DNA from: Valencia hispanica
Lineage: Eukaryota > Chordata > Actinopteri > Cyprinodontiformes > Valenciidae
Length of the DNA: 64,000 nt
Reading direction: 5' to 3'
NCBI GenBank assembly: GCA_963556495.2
Contig: OY747709.1
Span: 14,152,400 to 14,216,399 of the forward strand
In this document: one piece after another, positions 49,105 through 62,844 of the stretch
Layout: every line of letters begins with the position of its first letter
Numbering within the stretch: the stretch's first letter is position 1
Made by a program: the position numbers and the translations under genes
The notes under the pieces: generated by a model
Seen by the model: the letters and a program-made list of their open reading frames with translations, nothing else
The model's database searches: none
What the model was told of the DNA's origin: nothing

Positions 49105-50859
49105 AAAAAAAAAAAACGCCTTTAGTCAGGAGGAGTTTAGCAAAGAACTGGAAAACCGGTGTTAGAATATGATGAAGTGAAGGATCTTTAGTATGTCCTT
49201 AAAAACGGACTCTTTCACATTCCCTGATGTGGCTTGGCAAGCTAATAAAGGAAGACTTCAAAAGGAGAAGGACCTGGCACTTAGTGAGAAGGGCCTCTTA
49301 CCGAAGGAGAAGAGGGCAGATGTTTTCAAGATAATGCCAGCTGCTGTTCCTACAAATTTCAGTTCTGTCATTAATGGCAATCAATCAATGGTTCTGTTGT
49401 TTGATAAATATGAACAAAACAAAATGTAATATGTGGTTAAACGTAGAGGGAGAAGAGCTAAAATAACTAAAAACATGTAAAAAATGTAATGGAAAAACGG
49501 ATTGGAAACTCAAAATATAGACGTTGCAAATTTGAGAGAAAAAAAATCCAAAAATGAATTGAATTAAGAAGAAATTTAACTATGAACCCGCAACCGTTAC
49601 CAAAGAAAAAAAAATCCAAAAAGAAAAATCAGAATTAAAAGTTTATAATTATATCAAATTTACCACCTAGACTGCATTTATCTATTTGTGTTTCCTTTGT
49701 TTATTTGTTAGAACTGCTGTTTTGTTGTTTCAGATCATTTAGATCCTAAGGACTGAAAGTGAAGGGAAAAAAAGTTAAAAACTGTCAAACCATTTGAAAA
49801 TACTAAAGGGGTTAACAAATACAGTTTTAACAAATAAACAAAGGCAAAAATGATTACAAGAATGCGGCTTAGGTTGCAAGTTTCCTATAAATATATTTTG
49901 AATTCTGACTTTCATTTTTGGATTTTTTTCTCTTTGGTTAAGGTTTTAGCTTTATAGTTATTTTTTTAATTAAAAGTTTAAAAAATATGTAACTTTTTTT
50001 TCAAATTTACAATATCTATTTTTTGAGTTTACAATCAGTACCTCCATTCCAGTTGAGCTTGTCCTGTTTTAATGCCACAAGTTAGTAGCTCAGTTTGTGT
50101 CGGCCTGTAAGAAGAAACATGAGTCGGCCTTGCGAGCGAGTGAGAGGGAGTCAAGTGTCACTTTCGGATTTGCCGCAACAAGCTTGAGATGTAAACAGAA
50201 TGATATTAAAAATGCATGCCTTCTATCCAAACAAGATCTAACAGCTTGTAAATGTATACCAAACCAGAAGTGCAGAAGAGCACTCTTTCAAATATAATAG
50301 TGTCTAGATTTAAGGATCGCCTCCACGTTCATCCTTTACGGAGTCAAGACAACCCACTGCATATTTCAGCATATGCTCAAACTGCTGCTTCATTTCAAAT
50401 AATCTGGTAGCTGACGTTAAGCTTCCATACATTTTGCATATATAAATAAGTCTGACTGCACTTATATAATAATTGACTTTTGAATGGCAACTCATTCCAC
50501 ACTAAATAAGCTTCCTGCTCATATTTATGAGCGAGCATATCCTTCAAGAATCCACATTTCAAATAAAGCGTGTGCTTTTTATGTATCCAGCTCTAAATAA
50601 GCTTGTTGAAGCTTAACACATCAAGTGGTCCAGAATATGTTTTACATAAATTATTGCTCTCTGCATTTCTCGCTGTAAATGGCCTGCGATGGCAGCCCTC
50701 TGAAAGGCAAAATGGCTGCAGCAACACGTAGCTTTTAAAAAAGGTCACATCCAAACAGACAGCGGTACAAAAACCTTTTAGAAATAAAAAGGTTTTTGTA
50801 CTTTTTTTGCACAGGTAGTGCAAAAAAAATAATATTTGGCAGCCACTGATTGATTCTTT
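49105..50859. other. noncoding, nothing recognised
   Basis: AT-rich; a poly-A run at 49109-49121. The frame at 49193-49429 has no family signature. Confidence 0.4.
50740..50812. repeat. short inverted repeat (hairpin)
   Basis: GTACAAAAACCTTTT at about 50765 and AAAAGGTTTTTGTAC at about 50786 are complementary, separated by AGAAATA. Confidence 0.7.
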
Positions 50860-51019
50860 AATAAATCATACAGTGTGATTTCCTGGATATTTGTTTTCAC
50901 ATTCTGGCTCTCACAGTTAAAGTTCACCTATGATGAAAATCACACACCTCTCTCATCTTTTTAAGTGGGACAACTTGCACAACCCAGTGGCTTCCGAATA
51001 CTTTTTTTGCCCGACTGTA
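50860..51019 (+). mobile_element. Tc1-like right terminal repeat
   Basis: CATACAGTGTGATTTCCTGG, then TCTCACAGTTAAAGTTCACC, ending ATACTTTTTTTGCCCGACTG before TA. It is the terminal repeat of a third fish Tc1 family; no transposase remains. Confidence 0.62.
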
Positions 51020-52289
51020 TAACATATTTCGACAGAAGAAGAGCGACTAAATAGCTTTTTAAAGTGATGCATGAGAAATGTGAAATGTTGATGCACCATA
51101 AAATGTGCAACTACCATAATTCAATTAAAACACAAAAAAACAAAACAACTCATTACTATCCACTTTTATGGATATCAGTGGACAGAATACAATAAAGGTT
51201 TACCAGGTGGACATGTTCACTACCGTAAGTACAGTACATACTAAAAAGTGATGATCCAGCTACATACTCAGTTACAAAATACCACTGATTATACTTCTTT
51301 ATCACGAATATGTGTTTAAATGAAGAAGAAAAAAAACTGCTCCCTACAAAGGCGTCCTTAGAGCAAGGCTGGCTCAGAATCAGCACAGAAAAGAAGAGGG
51401 TACTTTTCAGCCGCCAGGCAGTAGCTTCCCTGTAAGGAGAAACGCTCACAGGCAGCAGACGGGCTGTTCTAGGAACTCATTCAAGTCCAACTTTAGACAC
51501 CAGCAGCTTTTACCCATGAACACCAGAGAATGTCAAGAGAATCAGATGTGGATTTTCTCCACACATGAACAGGCAACAGCACACTTGACTGGTTGGAGAT
51601 GCCTGCTCAGAACTGGGAATACTGGTGGCTGTAATTCTAGCAGAGAACACCAGGAACTCCCAGTTAAACGCCACATATTACTGCTGTTATGTGGCAGGGG
51701 ACAATATTGCTTGGATTTAAATGGGCAAATCAACAAATATCCACCTAGAACTGACTATAAGTGAGCAATGTTAAACCGAGCTGGGGTCTTTGCAGCCCTT
51801 CACCATCTGGTTGTTTTGGGTCTTTGTTTTCAAAACTCTTGTGGGCTCAGACCTTTGATCAATGGAAATAGGCTGTCAGTATATTTCTGAAGATTTAACA
51901 TATCAGATTCAATTAAAAAAAAAAGGGATTTAAACATGTTTAGAATTATTTATCCTCAGTTTACCAAGGAAAATCTATCAAGAGAAATAACCTGACTTGC
52001 AATGGTTGGTACATCCATATGAAATTAGTCATTTACAGTTCCAAAAGCAAAAAATGAAAGGGAGCACTGAATCCTAATGATTATGATCAACACTGTACAT
52101 AGATTTGTCCCAAGTGATTAACAGTATGATCAAACTATAGAAGATTGACTTATAGTCTATTCTGTGATGGTTTTCATTGAGCACTGATTTTTTTTTAATT
52201 CAATATTTACCATCCAATAAAACAACACACAATCAACTGCACGATTGCCAAAAATAAAATAAAAAATTCCAAGGACTAGAATATATTAA
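51020..52289. other. noncoding, nothing recognised
   Basis: No supported feature. Confidence 0.4.
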
Positions 52290-55171
52290 AGAGAAAAATC
52301 TGTTATGGGTTTCCTTGAGTCTAAGTTCAAGCCATCTCTTCCATCGATCATAATGGGCAACGTAAGATCACTGGCTAACAAGATTGATGAACTCCAAGCC
52401 CTTACAAGGACTCAGCCAGAGTACCGGGAATGCAGTGTTATGTGTTTTACGGAGACGTGGCTGCTGGATCATATCCCCGACTCCAACGTCTCTCTGCCAG
52501 GCTTCCTGACTGTACGAGCAGACAGAGATCTGAAAACGAGCAGGAAAAGGAAAGGTGGTGGAGTAGCAGTGCTTGTCAACAACAGATGGTGTCACCCAGG
52601 ACATGTAACTGTGAAGTGTCGTCTCTGCAGCCCAGATGTCGAACTCTTGGCAGTAAGTTTTCGTCCATATTATTTGCCAAGAGAGTTCACCAGTGTAATT
52701 TTGGCTGTTTTACATTCCACCTTCAGCCGTTGCCGCCAATGCATGTGATGTCAACTGTTCCATTGTTGCTAAGCTACAGACACAGCACCCCAATGCATTT
52801 GTGGCAATATCTGGTGATTTTAATCATGCCTTGCTCTCTACTACACTTCCAACATTTCAATAGTTTGTCAGCTGCTCCACAAGAGAAAACAAGATCTTGG
52901 AATTGTTTTATGCAAATATAAAGGATGCATACATGTCCAAACCAAGACCTCCTCTGGGACAATCAGATCACAATCTTGTTTTTCTCTGTTCAGAATATAA
53001 ACCACTTGTTCAGAGGCAACCTGTTAGAAAGAAAACTGTGAGAAAATGGTCACAGGAAGCTGAAGAAGCCCTGCAGGGTTGTTTGGCAACCACAGACTGG
53101 GTGACTCTTTGCCAAGCACATGGAGAGGACATCAATGCCATGACTGAGTGTGTGACTGACTATATAAACTTCTGTGTGGACAACATAATCCCCACCAGAA
53201 CAGTGAGATGCTTCCCTAATAACAAAGCCTGGATCACCAGTGACCTGAAGGAATTGCTAAACAAGAAAAAAAGAGCCTTAAGAGAGGGAGACAGGGAATT
53301 ACTGAGGAGTATAGAGAAGCAACTTAAGGTCAAGATCAGAGACAGCAAGGAGGCATACAGGAAGAAGCTGGAAAACAAACTACAAAGGAACAATATCCGA
53401 GATGTCTGGTCAGGAATGAGAAAGATCACAGGCTTTAAGGACAGGAAGGATTGGATAGATGGAAATCTGGACAGAGCCAATGAGCTGAACACATTCCTCA
53501 ACAGGTTCAGTTCAGGAACTAGCTCAGCATCTTCCTCTCCTGTTCCCAGCCAAACAGACATCCCACTCTCCTCTGATCAACAGCTTTCCTGTTACACCTC
53601 GGATGTTTTATCCTTCACCTCAGCCATAGACTCTTCTGATTCCACATGTGTGACTTCAACCAAGTCAGGAAATGCTGCTACCCCCTTTGCCTCCCCCTCC
53701 CACTTCTCTGTCTCCAAAAGTCAGGTGAAGAGGCAGCTGGAGAAACTGAACCAGAACAAGGCTGCAGGTCCAGATGGTGTCAGCCCCAGAGTCCTGAAGG
53801 CCTGTGCAGAGCAGCTCTGTGGGATTCTGCAGCACCTCTTCAACCTTAGCCTAACTCAGAAAAAGGTTCCAGTGTTGTGGAAGATATCCTGCCTTGTTCC
53901 AGTACCCAAAAGAACTCACCCATCAGTCATCAATGACTATAGACCTGTTGCCCTGACATCCCACATCATGAAGGTCCTGGAGAGACTCCTGTTGGCCCCC
54001 CTGAGTAAGCAAACAAGGACGTATCAGGACCCACTGCAGTTTGCTTATCGCTGTGGAGTTGGAGTTGAAGATGCCATCATACACCTGCTTCAACCAACCC
54101 ACTGTCATCTGGACAAAGCAGGCAGCACTGTGAGGATCATGTTCTTTGATTTATCCAGTGCATTTAAAACAATTCAGCCTGATTTGCTTTGTCAGAAACT
54201 CCTGAAGAAACAGGTGGAGCCCTCAACAATCGCCTGGATCAATGACTACCTGACCAACAGACCACAATTTGAGAGACTGAAGAATTGTATGTCAAACCAG
54301 GTGGTCAGCAGCACAGGAGCACCACAGGGGACCGTACTCTCACCATTCCTTTTCACTCTGTATACCTCAGACTTCCACTACAAATCAGAGACCTGTCATC
54401 TGCAGAAATATTCAGATGACTCTGCAATTGTCGGGTGTATCAGAGATGGACAAGAAGCTGAATACAGAGAGCTGGTGGACCGCTTTGTGACATGGTTTGG
54501 AACCAATCATCTCACCTTGAATGTGAACAAAACAAAGGATGATTGTAGATTTCAGAAGAAACAGGGATAAGTCAAACACTGTTTCCATCATGGGAGAAGA
54601 AGTGGAGGTGGTTGAGGAATATAAATACCTCGGAGCTCACCTTGACAACAGACTGGACTGGAGACTGAACAGGGAAGCCGTCTATAAGAAGGGACAGAGC
54701 AGACTGTACTTCTTGAGGAAGCTTAGGTCCTTCAAGGTTTGCAGCAAGATGCTGCATATTTTCAACAAGTCTGTTGCGGAGAGTGTAATCTCTTCAGCCG
54801 TCATCTGTTGGGGTAGCAGCATCAGAGCCAGGGATTTAAAAAGGCTCAACAACCTGATAAAGAAGGCTGGTTCTGTTCTAGGGACGACTGTGGAACCTCT
54901 GGAGATGATGATGCAAAGAAGGATTCTTCATAAAATCAAAAAAATTATAGACAACCCTGAGCATCCTCTTCATGAGACTGTCATACAACAACAGAGCGTC
55001 TTCAGTCGGAGGCTTCTTCAGTTTCGCTGCAATACAGACCGCTACAGGAAATCCTTCCTGCCCACAGCCATCATCATCTACAACAACTCCTTAAATAATT
55101 AATTATATGAGCTATACCAACACTTAATTTCCCTCTGGGATCAATAAAGTATTTTTGAATTGAATTTGAAC
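52290..55171 (+). mobile_element. LINE (Jockey superfamily, L2/CR1-like), nearly complete ORF2
   Basis: A non-LTR retrotransposon of about 2.9 kb encoding an apurinic-type endonuclease followed by reverse transcriptase. It ends with CTCTGGGATCAATAAAGTAT and a TTGAATTGAATTTGAA tail, the repetitive (GAATT)-type end used by L2-like LINEs. Related 3' fragments lie at 19681-20034 and 37134-37350. No target duplication was recognised. The coding sequence is broken, so the copy is inactive. Confidence 0.92.
52305..55102 (+). pseudogene. LINE ORF2: endonuclease plus reverse transcriptase, frameshifted
   Basis: Endonuclease: NVRSLANKIDEL, CFTETWL (catalytic Glu), GGGVAVLVN in the first frame (52305 to about 52700). 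ISGDFNHA lies in a second frame (near 52810) and stops at TAG 52863. LGQSDHNLVF (catalytic His) is in the third frame. Reverse transcriptase spans 52897-54570 (557 codons open): NKAAGPDGVSPRVLK, VINDYRPVALTS, FFDLSSAF (motif A), GAPQGTVLSPFLF (motif B) and YSDDSAIVG (motif C, with Ser where YADD is usual). A likely two-base deletion near 54538 moves the C-terminal part (MIVDFRRN, YLGAHLDNRLDW, thumb) to 54539-55102. At least three frame disruptions. Confidence 0.93.
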
Positions 55172-56541
55172 TTTGAACAGAAAATGAAGGAAATAGATTA
55201 GTATCTCCCTTCATAATAGCGGATATCCTGAAACGTTTTTCTAAAGTCGGTTTATTCACTTACAGACAAAAAAGGTGGGAGTTCTTAGTTTTAATGCATT
55301 AAAAGGTAAATCAGTATTTTCAGTATTTTCCCCACTGATCACGCCTTGGTGAAAGGCTAAAATGACCTATTTTCATCAGATCTAACCAAAGCTACTAAAA
55401 TCTGTTGTGTTTCTCCTAAAAACAGTATGTAACTTCAGCCTTTAGGACAAGTAGGACAAAGGTTTACATGTTCCTAGACCTGACTGCAGTTTTTGAGAAC
55501 TCAAAGAATCCTCACAGAGTAAGACATTAAGCTAAGAAGTCTTAACATAACAAATGAGCCGTCCTGATCTGAAGCTCGAGTTGCTTCACAGTACACGCTC
55601 AGATCTATATAAAGAGTGAGAGGGAGGTTACGTTGGGACAATTATATGGAAAAGCTTCAATTTAAACCACAGTCTGCCCCATTATAAAATTACACATAAT
55701 CTGAAAACAAAAAAACACAAAAAAAACAAAATAAAGAGAAGCTTTTTTCCACCCACTACCTGGCATCCACTCACAAGTGAAAATAACAGGGCTTAGTGGA
55801 AAACAGCAGTGTCTGACAGAGAAAATGACTCATCCCTCGCTCCATCCCCTTCCATCGCTTGCGTTCTACTTTCCTCTCAACGAGTCATCCGCTTCGGCAC
55901 ATCCAGTACATAAAAACACAACTCAGCTTCAACGAGAGCGGAGACACCAATAATCGTACACCGCGCTCGCCTTCGCTTCCCAGAACCCATTGGACTGGCA
56001 AAACAACCAGGTCGGTCAGGGTCCCAATCGGATTTAAGGGAGAAAATGTAACGCTTGTTTAAAATTAGATTTAGAAAAAACAGGAAGAACATTTTAAACA
56101 GTGGTGAATGAAGCATCTTATAGGTGTATGTGAGATGCTTCTGATTTATTCTTAAACCAATAGATGGAGGAGGAACAACAGGGAAATATTCATTTTGTTC
56201 TCCAGCGTGCGGGACTTCTATAATAGCCAAATATGTAGGAAATAAACAAGTCCCTGAAATAATTACAAGTTAAAAAATAAAAATATAAACATGAAAAATA
56301 AAAACATGAATAAAGATAACATTAGCATGACATATTAGTTTTAAAATAATACATACAATACAATAAAAATGATTCTGCTGCATTTCCATTTTATATAAGA
56401 TAAAACGTTCAAATTATAGGATTTCTATCCAAATAGAGGGAATTCCAGTAGGATATGAAAGCAATAGAAAAGAGGTTAATGTGCACTGTTAAAGATTCTG
56501 ATTTGGGGTGTTGAACAAAAACAGAATATCTGTCTTGATGC

Positions 56542-56580
<39 letters not shown>

Positions 56581-56900
56581 TAAAGCACAAGGCCTGTTAA
56601 CTGAAGATGCTGAAGTGACAAAAGAACTTTCTTATATTTAACTTTGTGGTTTTAGTTTAATGTAAGCTGGGTCTGATCTGTCTTTAAAACGGCTTTAGTT
56701 TAAATCTATTTTCATACCAAGCAAATAAAGAGCCAAGTATGCCACAACTTTTCCATTTTGTCTGAAAACAATCACAAAAAACAATGGAAGTTTAAATACT
56801 GTCATTTGACCATCTTCTGCTTTGCAAAATTTCCTCAGGAAGTGCAGTAAATGCAAAGTTTTCCCAAACTCAATTACTTATTGTGATAAATATTGGAGAT
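55172..56900. other. noncoding; long poly-A at 56546-56578
   Basis: The ~33-base A run is the longest homopolymer in the window. No gene supported. Confidence 0.45.
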
Positions 56901-57029
56901 GTGATGGAGATTATTTTAATAAATCCTGGAGGACAGACTTACCAATTTTCTTCACTCTGCTACTCCCTTTTCTACTACTATTCTTCAGTTGTATTACAGT
57001 AAATTCTGTTATTTCGACTTTTAACTTTG

Positions 57030-57582
57030 TTTTCTCTCAGTGTTTTTCTTTCCATAAAAGCTACACCTGGTTTGGTATCCTGCTTGGTTACAATGCCGTG
57101 TTGGACGGGGGGCATCGACTGGGATGGTGCTCCCAGTAACTTAACATCCACTGTGTCCAGTTATCAACTTTTTACTTTCTGTACCATAGAAAGTTCTCTT
57201 ATATCAGATCTTCTGTTCCTTCTGTGTCTCTGCTCTGTCTTCTCCAACCCCCAGACAGTCGTGGCAGATGGCCGCTCTTACTGAGCCTGGTTCTGTTGGA
57301 GGTTTCTTCCTGTTAAAGGGGAGTTTTTCCTCTCCACCGTCGCTACATGCTTGCTCAGTATGAGGGATTGCTGAAGGATTGCTGTGGTTGGCAAGTCTGC
57401 ATCAATGGGGCCCAACCTCACGCTAATGACTGACGCAATCTGCTGGGATTCCTTAAACAGGAAACTTTTCAACTGATTGGAATGTTTATATAAATGTATT
57501 GAAATGACTTCTTAAGTGCCTTGAGATGACATCTGTTGTGAATCGGCGCTATATAAATAAACTGAATTGAATTGAATAATCG
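57030..57582 (+). repeat. dispersed fish repeat, copy 2
   Basis: Same blocks as the copy at 17391: GTGTCTCTGCTCTGTCTTCT, GAGGTTTCTTCCTGTTAAAG, then AAGTGCCTTGAGATGACATC and GGCGCTATATAAATAAACTG with a TGAATTGAATTGAA tail. It extends further 5' than copy 1 (GGACGGGGGGCATCGACTGG near 57105), so the true element is longer. LINE 3' end or SINE; class unproven. Confidence 0.72.
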
Positions 57583-60500
57583 TGCATCCTTACATAATTT
57601 AATATAGTAACGACAATGAACAATGTAGTTACAAAATCCATAAATTTTTTTAAACCATGTACTGCTTTTTAATTTAAATAAAAATCTGATACAATTTAGG
57701 GAGTTATCCATTGATGCATAACTGGGGGTGATATTGTAATTTCTCTTTTCTGTTGGCTCAAACCCTACAACCTGTAGCACATGTGTTGCTTGTTCCTGTG
57801 TTATAGAGCTTTAAATACATCAATTTGTGCTGGTCAGAGTTAGAATGGGCAGCCTATACCCCAAACAAGCTTTAAATCTTTATTGATCAAGCCCTGCTGG
57901 TGCATCTGCTTGATCTGTTTGATTAAAATAAGGGCCATAAATCAGACACAACAGCACCCTGAAGCTTGTTCTCACTGAGTTTCAAAGACAAATGATCTTT
58001 TATAATTAGAACATTCTTAATTTCTGATTCACCATTCTGATTTCTATTTTTCCCAGTCATTTCAGCCAATGGATTGGGAAACCCGTCGCTCTGTAAAACG
58101 ACTGCTGCAGTCAGGAGAGGAACAACAGCAGGGCCCCAAAAGAAGGGTCAGCAGTATGAATACACACATGCAACTATGACGCAGCAGTTCAGCAATGCGT
58201 ACACAGCGCGCTGCTGGTGAGACGACGGAGTCAATTTCAAATGTTTCCTAAGCTTTTATTCAGCGAGTCAGAGCTGAGTGTTCATGGAGCAGTCTGCATG
58301 AGGTTTGTGTGAGGCAGCAAAACAATGAAGTACACAAGAGGACAGATATCTCCTTTCTAATTGGCTGTCACGAGTTTGACGGACTACTTCAGAGAAATTA
58401 TAAATGCATTTCTGGTTTTTTCTTTATCATGTGAGAAAAAGCTAAATCAACAATAGATTAGTGTAGCAAAACCTTCTCTGTTGCGTCGCCAACGTATCGC
58501 TTAAAGCAGGGCGGTTCGATAAAAACAGTACAGCCAGTGCTCGGAGAGACGCTTAACAGCGCGTCTGTCAAACGTGATGACTGTATTTCAAAGAGGTGGT
58601 CTGATTCACCACATGTGAAAGCAGACTCCTTATTCTGAGTGACAGCTTCAACTATTTTACGACCAGCCAAACTGTAAACAAGTGGGACGAGGGAGGGACC
58701 GGGCAGAGCGAGGCGCTCCGGCTCCGACTTCGCCTTCCTTCCTTGTCTCCATTTGTTTGCATCCGCAAATCTGCATGAATGAACGGAGATGAAACAAACG
58801 GGCAAATTACAAAGAGGCTGAAATCTCCGTTTTACTCCGCCAGACATGAGGTCGTCAGAGAAATGAGTACATGTGCAAAACGGAGAAACCACAGCCGACT
58901 GACAGCGTATGGGGGAAGATGGGAGGCTGAAGGAACATAAATCACATCCCCTGTTTAAGTTGTTGCGGCTGTTGAGTTGGTTGCTTGCTTTATATGGGTA
59001 AACAACTATAAATCCTTGCAGAACAAAACTGCTTTCCTCCGTTTTCAGCAGCCCTGTATTTGCAAGGCGATGCCATGTAGTCAAACAGAATGATGCCAAT
59101 CAGTAAAAGGGCTGCATACCTAACTTTACAGTTGTGGTCGAAACAAGCACATCTCATAGCGACTCCAAACATTTCAAGGCAAATTGTTACAAAAAGAAAG
59201 AAGGACAGAAAAAAAAGTCGCTTTTTCATCCAAATGTAAAATTCACTGTGAAAGGCAAAATCTTGCAAGACCAGACTGCAGGTTCCACATCGATCCGTCC
59301 ATCTTCGCAACACCTGCGCTCCGATCTGCTCTGCATCAGATGCAAGAATGTTACCCCTGTGCCTGAAGATAACCTGAATCCAGCAGCGTCAGCAATGTCT
59401 GCCCCACAGTTGACAATTATCATCTGCTGTTTGCTGTTGGATCCAAGCTGAGACTGTTGGGAAAGTGCAAAGTAGCCAATTGATCTGAGCTCAACGTTGT
59501 TTCGAAGGAGATTAGACCGGGTCATCTTCTCTCCTCTGCATCTTATCTCCTTAAGGGAGAACACCTGATTGGACTTTCACAGCTCACCCACGAAAACACA
59601 TCAAAACAAATGCCAATCTGTGGCTAATTGAGCACAGCTGGTACAGTTATCTCGGCCCCCTATTCGTTTATTATTTTCCAGATTCTGTATTCTGAAATTA
59701 CACTTTTTTCCCCCTTTTTTTGCATGTTGAACAGAACCTATGTTCATTGTTATTTCCTCCATCTGTCACAGACATGTCTATCGAAGTAAGTGACTGTGTG
59801 GTTTTGTGTTTCGCTCCTGTGTTCTGCTCTCCTTGTTCTCATTGCTTTACCAAAAACTAATGAAGCATTTTAAATTTTTCTAAAAGAATATCAGATTACA
59901 CAAATTGCTACAAAAACTCATATGAACTCGCACTTAGCTACTTTGCTTCTTCTCCATGTTATTGATGTGACTCTTTGCTGATAAAACTCACTCAAGAATT
60001 GTCCACCCAATTCATAAACGTCATGGTGGTCTTGTTCTGTCCTAAACTTTGCACTAGTTTGAAAAAGTTTTAGCAAGCCTTTTTCCCAGTGGCTGAACAT
60101 TTTTGTTTTCTCTCTGTGGAGAGAAAAGCCAAGCCAACCCCAACATAACCACATAACAAGTACAGGGGGCCGCACCGGCCAAAATACTTCAGAAACGACT
60201 ACATATTTCCCCCTACTCAGAGATATTAGTGAATTCTTTTAGAGTCCGCGTTTTGCATAAGTTTCCATTGTTTTCGTCAATTTCCGCAATTCCATCTGCG
60301 TTTTCCGCATCATGGGAATCGCATAGGCCCTAGGCATCCCTGAGTAGCACGTGTGCGTCCATTAGCACAACAAATAACTTGGCGAGTGATGACATTATGA
60401 TCATTCACCTGATTCGTGTCACAACAATCAACCAGTTCAGCTACAGACAAAGAAGGTTTAGTGGCGTCCTGAGATGCGTTCTGGGAAGTGTAGTTCTTTC

Positions 60501-60940
60501 ACTCTGAGGGCCGCACTATGACCTAAACTGATTGGCTGTGCCAATGATATTACCGATACTTTGAAGGCTAGGTTAACACCCTGCCTGGGGTCAAGCAGGG
60601 TCAGTTATCTGTAGCTTATACAAATGTAGAGTATTGAAACCATGTAAACTTTCAATCATCCTGTTCCCACCGTTTGAAGTCCTTTTAAAGTGACAGGCAT
60701 GATCTCAGGTCGCATGGAGCACATTACTGCACCGCACCGCCCCTTCTCTACCTGTTGCTGTGTACTGTGGGTCAGAAGCTGACAAGGCACCAACTCTTAA
60801 TTACAAGATAGACAAGTTTGGCCATTTAGATATGTTTGTCATCAAGCTGAAATCTATGTTGTAAATGTCCATCTGCTTGATTATGTTTAACTTCTGAGCG
60901 ACTAAGTTATTATTAAATCTGTACGCTCGACACTCCCTGT
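57583..60940. other. upstream noncoding, moderately CpG-rich near 58450-59500
   Basis: A 213-codon minus-strand frame at 58458-59099 lies in a stretch of higher GC than its surroundings; no motif. This block could hold a promoter or noncoding exon, but nothing specific can be shown. Confidence 0.35.
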
Positions 60941-61020
60941 ACGTTGAATCGGGTTGGGTACCAGAACTCTTTAGTACTGGCCGAAAGCATTTGGTAGGTA
61001 CTGATACAAAAGAAAAAAAC
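60941..61020. repeat. possible hAT-type end (GGTTGGGTACC)
   Basis: CGGGTTGGGTACCAGAACTC followed by GTACTGGCCG and GGTAGGTACTGATAC resembles fish hAT ends of the GGGTACCGAAA type; no partner. Confidence 0.35.
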
Positions 61021-62844
61021 AACAACTTTGTGTTACATTTTGATACTTTCCCAATAATATGTCCCTGTTAATGAGCCGCACAGCTCTGCACTATGTCACA
61101 ACACTTCTCCACTTACTTGGTTAGCTCAACAAGTTTGCGGACGAAGATTGTGTCGAAAACATGAAAGGTTTGTCTGCATTTTGTGAAAGTAAACAGCAAC
61201 AGAGCTAAACATAACATCTGCGCTAAGATTTGTGTCGCTAAATATGAAAGTACCAATTTAATACGTCTCGTCGTTCATGACAGCAATTTGCGAGGCGAAG
61301 CATGCACCGTCTTCGTCTTTAGGTTTTTCTTTGAAATTTTCATTTAGTGTTATTCTTGCTCTGAATAGAGAGATGTTTGTAAAGTTATAGTTTACTATTA
61401 TTTGCTCTGAAAGTTTGCCGATTGTCCTTAGATTACGAGAGAAGTTTTTGCATTTTTTGTTTTGTTCGTTTAAGTTAAGACTTAAAAAATCTGGTCGGCT
61501 CCCCTGATACACTTGCAAAATCCGATCCTCCCCCCCACCTCACACCGACAGATTTTTGTGCCGACTTTACCTCCCGACTGACCACAACGTCTGCAATTTA
61601 CGCAACTGGGAATCTGGGGTGAAATGGAGTTAAATCAAGAGGCCACCCAAAAGGTGACAAAGAAAGTTGGAAATAGGAACAACAGGAACTAGAATCTATC
61701 AAGTATAACCACAACTAAAGACGGAAACTCAAAGCGGAGTATAAATACATAGAAAATACTAAACTATACAATAAAAGCACAAGGAATCTTGAAACTAAGG
61801 AACAAACTGAATACGGAAAGCAAAGAGAGACAAGTCCCAAAATAATACAAAGTCCCAACAAACATTTAACAGACAAGTTGTGTTTGCACTTATAATACCT
61901 CAATCTAATGACTGTTTTAGAAAAAACATTGTTTCACACACACACACACACACACGTGTAGGCATAGCTGTGTATCTCTGTGTGTGTACACCAGACTCTG
62001 ATAGGACAGTAATACCTGGTGCATTAATTCTGGCTTACAGTGACATGGGATGGATTGATGTTTACACATTTTAAATAACGTTTATTTCCTTTAAGCATTA
62101 CAAGGATCCTTTTGTCACTAAGAAGTACACGTTATAAAAGTAACAATATTTTTCCTTTTCTGTGAGTGAAAAATATGTTCAGATGACCGGTGGTCTGGTA
62201 ACTTAGCATAAACACCCCAAAGTGTTCCATGTTAGGCCACAACAGGAAAAAACAAAACAAAAAAACGCATATGTTGCTTTTGGTGCTTGTTGAATATTAT
62301 TGCTCTGCTGCACTCACATAAAACTCAGAACTATGCGTAAATTAAAGGGCACCCGGGCCTTTCACAGTTTGCCCAATACAAATGTGGAAAAGCCTTAAAT
62401 GCTGTCAATCTCAAGGTCACCGCTACGTTTCAGCTCGGCTGCACAAAAACAAAATTCCACAACATCACTGTACAAATACTTAATATCTGCTGCATATATA
62501 AAAATAAAAATAAATCTATTTCTACGCAGTTTTCAAGTTTAAAACATGGTTTTGATAGTGTGGGGGGGGTTTTCCCAGCAAATTCAAGTTTTTGTCATTC
62601 TTGCCAGTTCAACCCACTGACCTGAGTTTTACCGAGGACTGCTTTCAATTACAGTTCGCAAAAAAAAAAAGGCTTTGGAAATGTGTGAAATCATTTGCTG
62701 CAATGTTTGGTTTAATACCACAACATTTTCTGGCCTTGGGTTGAAATTTTATGTGAATTGAAAAAATTTGTTCCTCAGAATTGCAGCTTATCAGGAGTCG
62801 TTCAGAAAAAAAAGATTTGTTGTTTTGACTTATTCAAAATGTAA
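61021..62844. other. noncoding, nothing recognised
   Basis: Contains a (CA)n tract at 61937-61954 and AT-rich sequence. Confidence 0.4.

Noticed and set aside
53160..53561. 133-codon minus-strand frame
   Set aside because: Antisense shadow of the LINE reverse transcriptase.
58458..59099. 213-codon minus-strand open frame
   Set aside because: No domain, signal or repeated motif; Ser/Cys/Pro-rich composition as expected for a chance frame in higher-GC noncoding DNA; no convincing splice sites.
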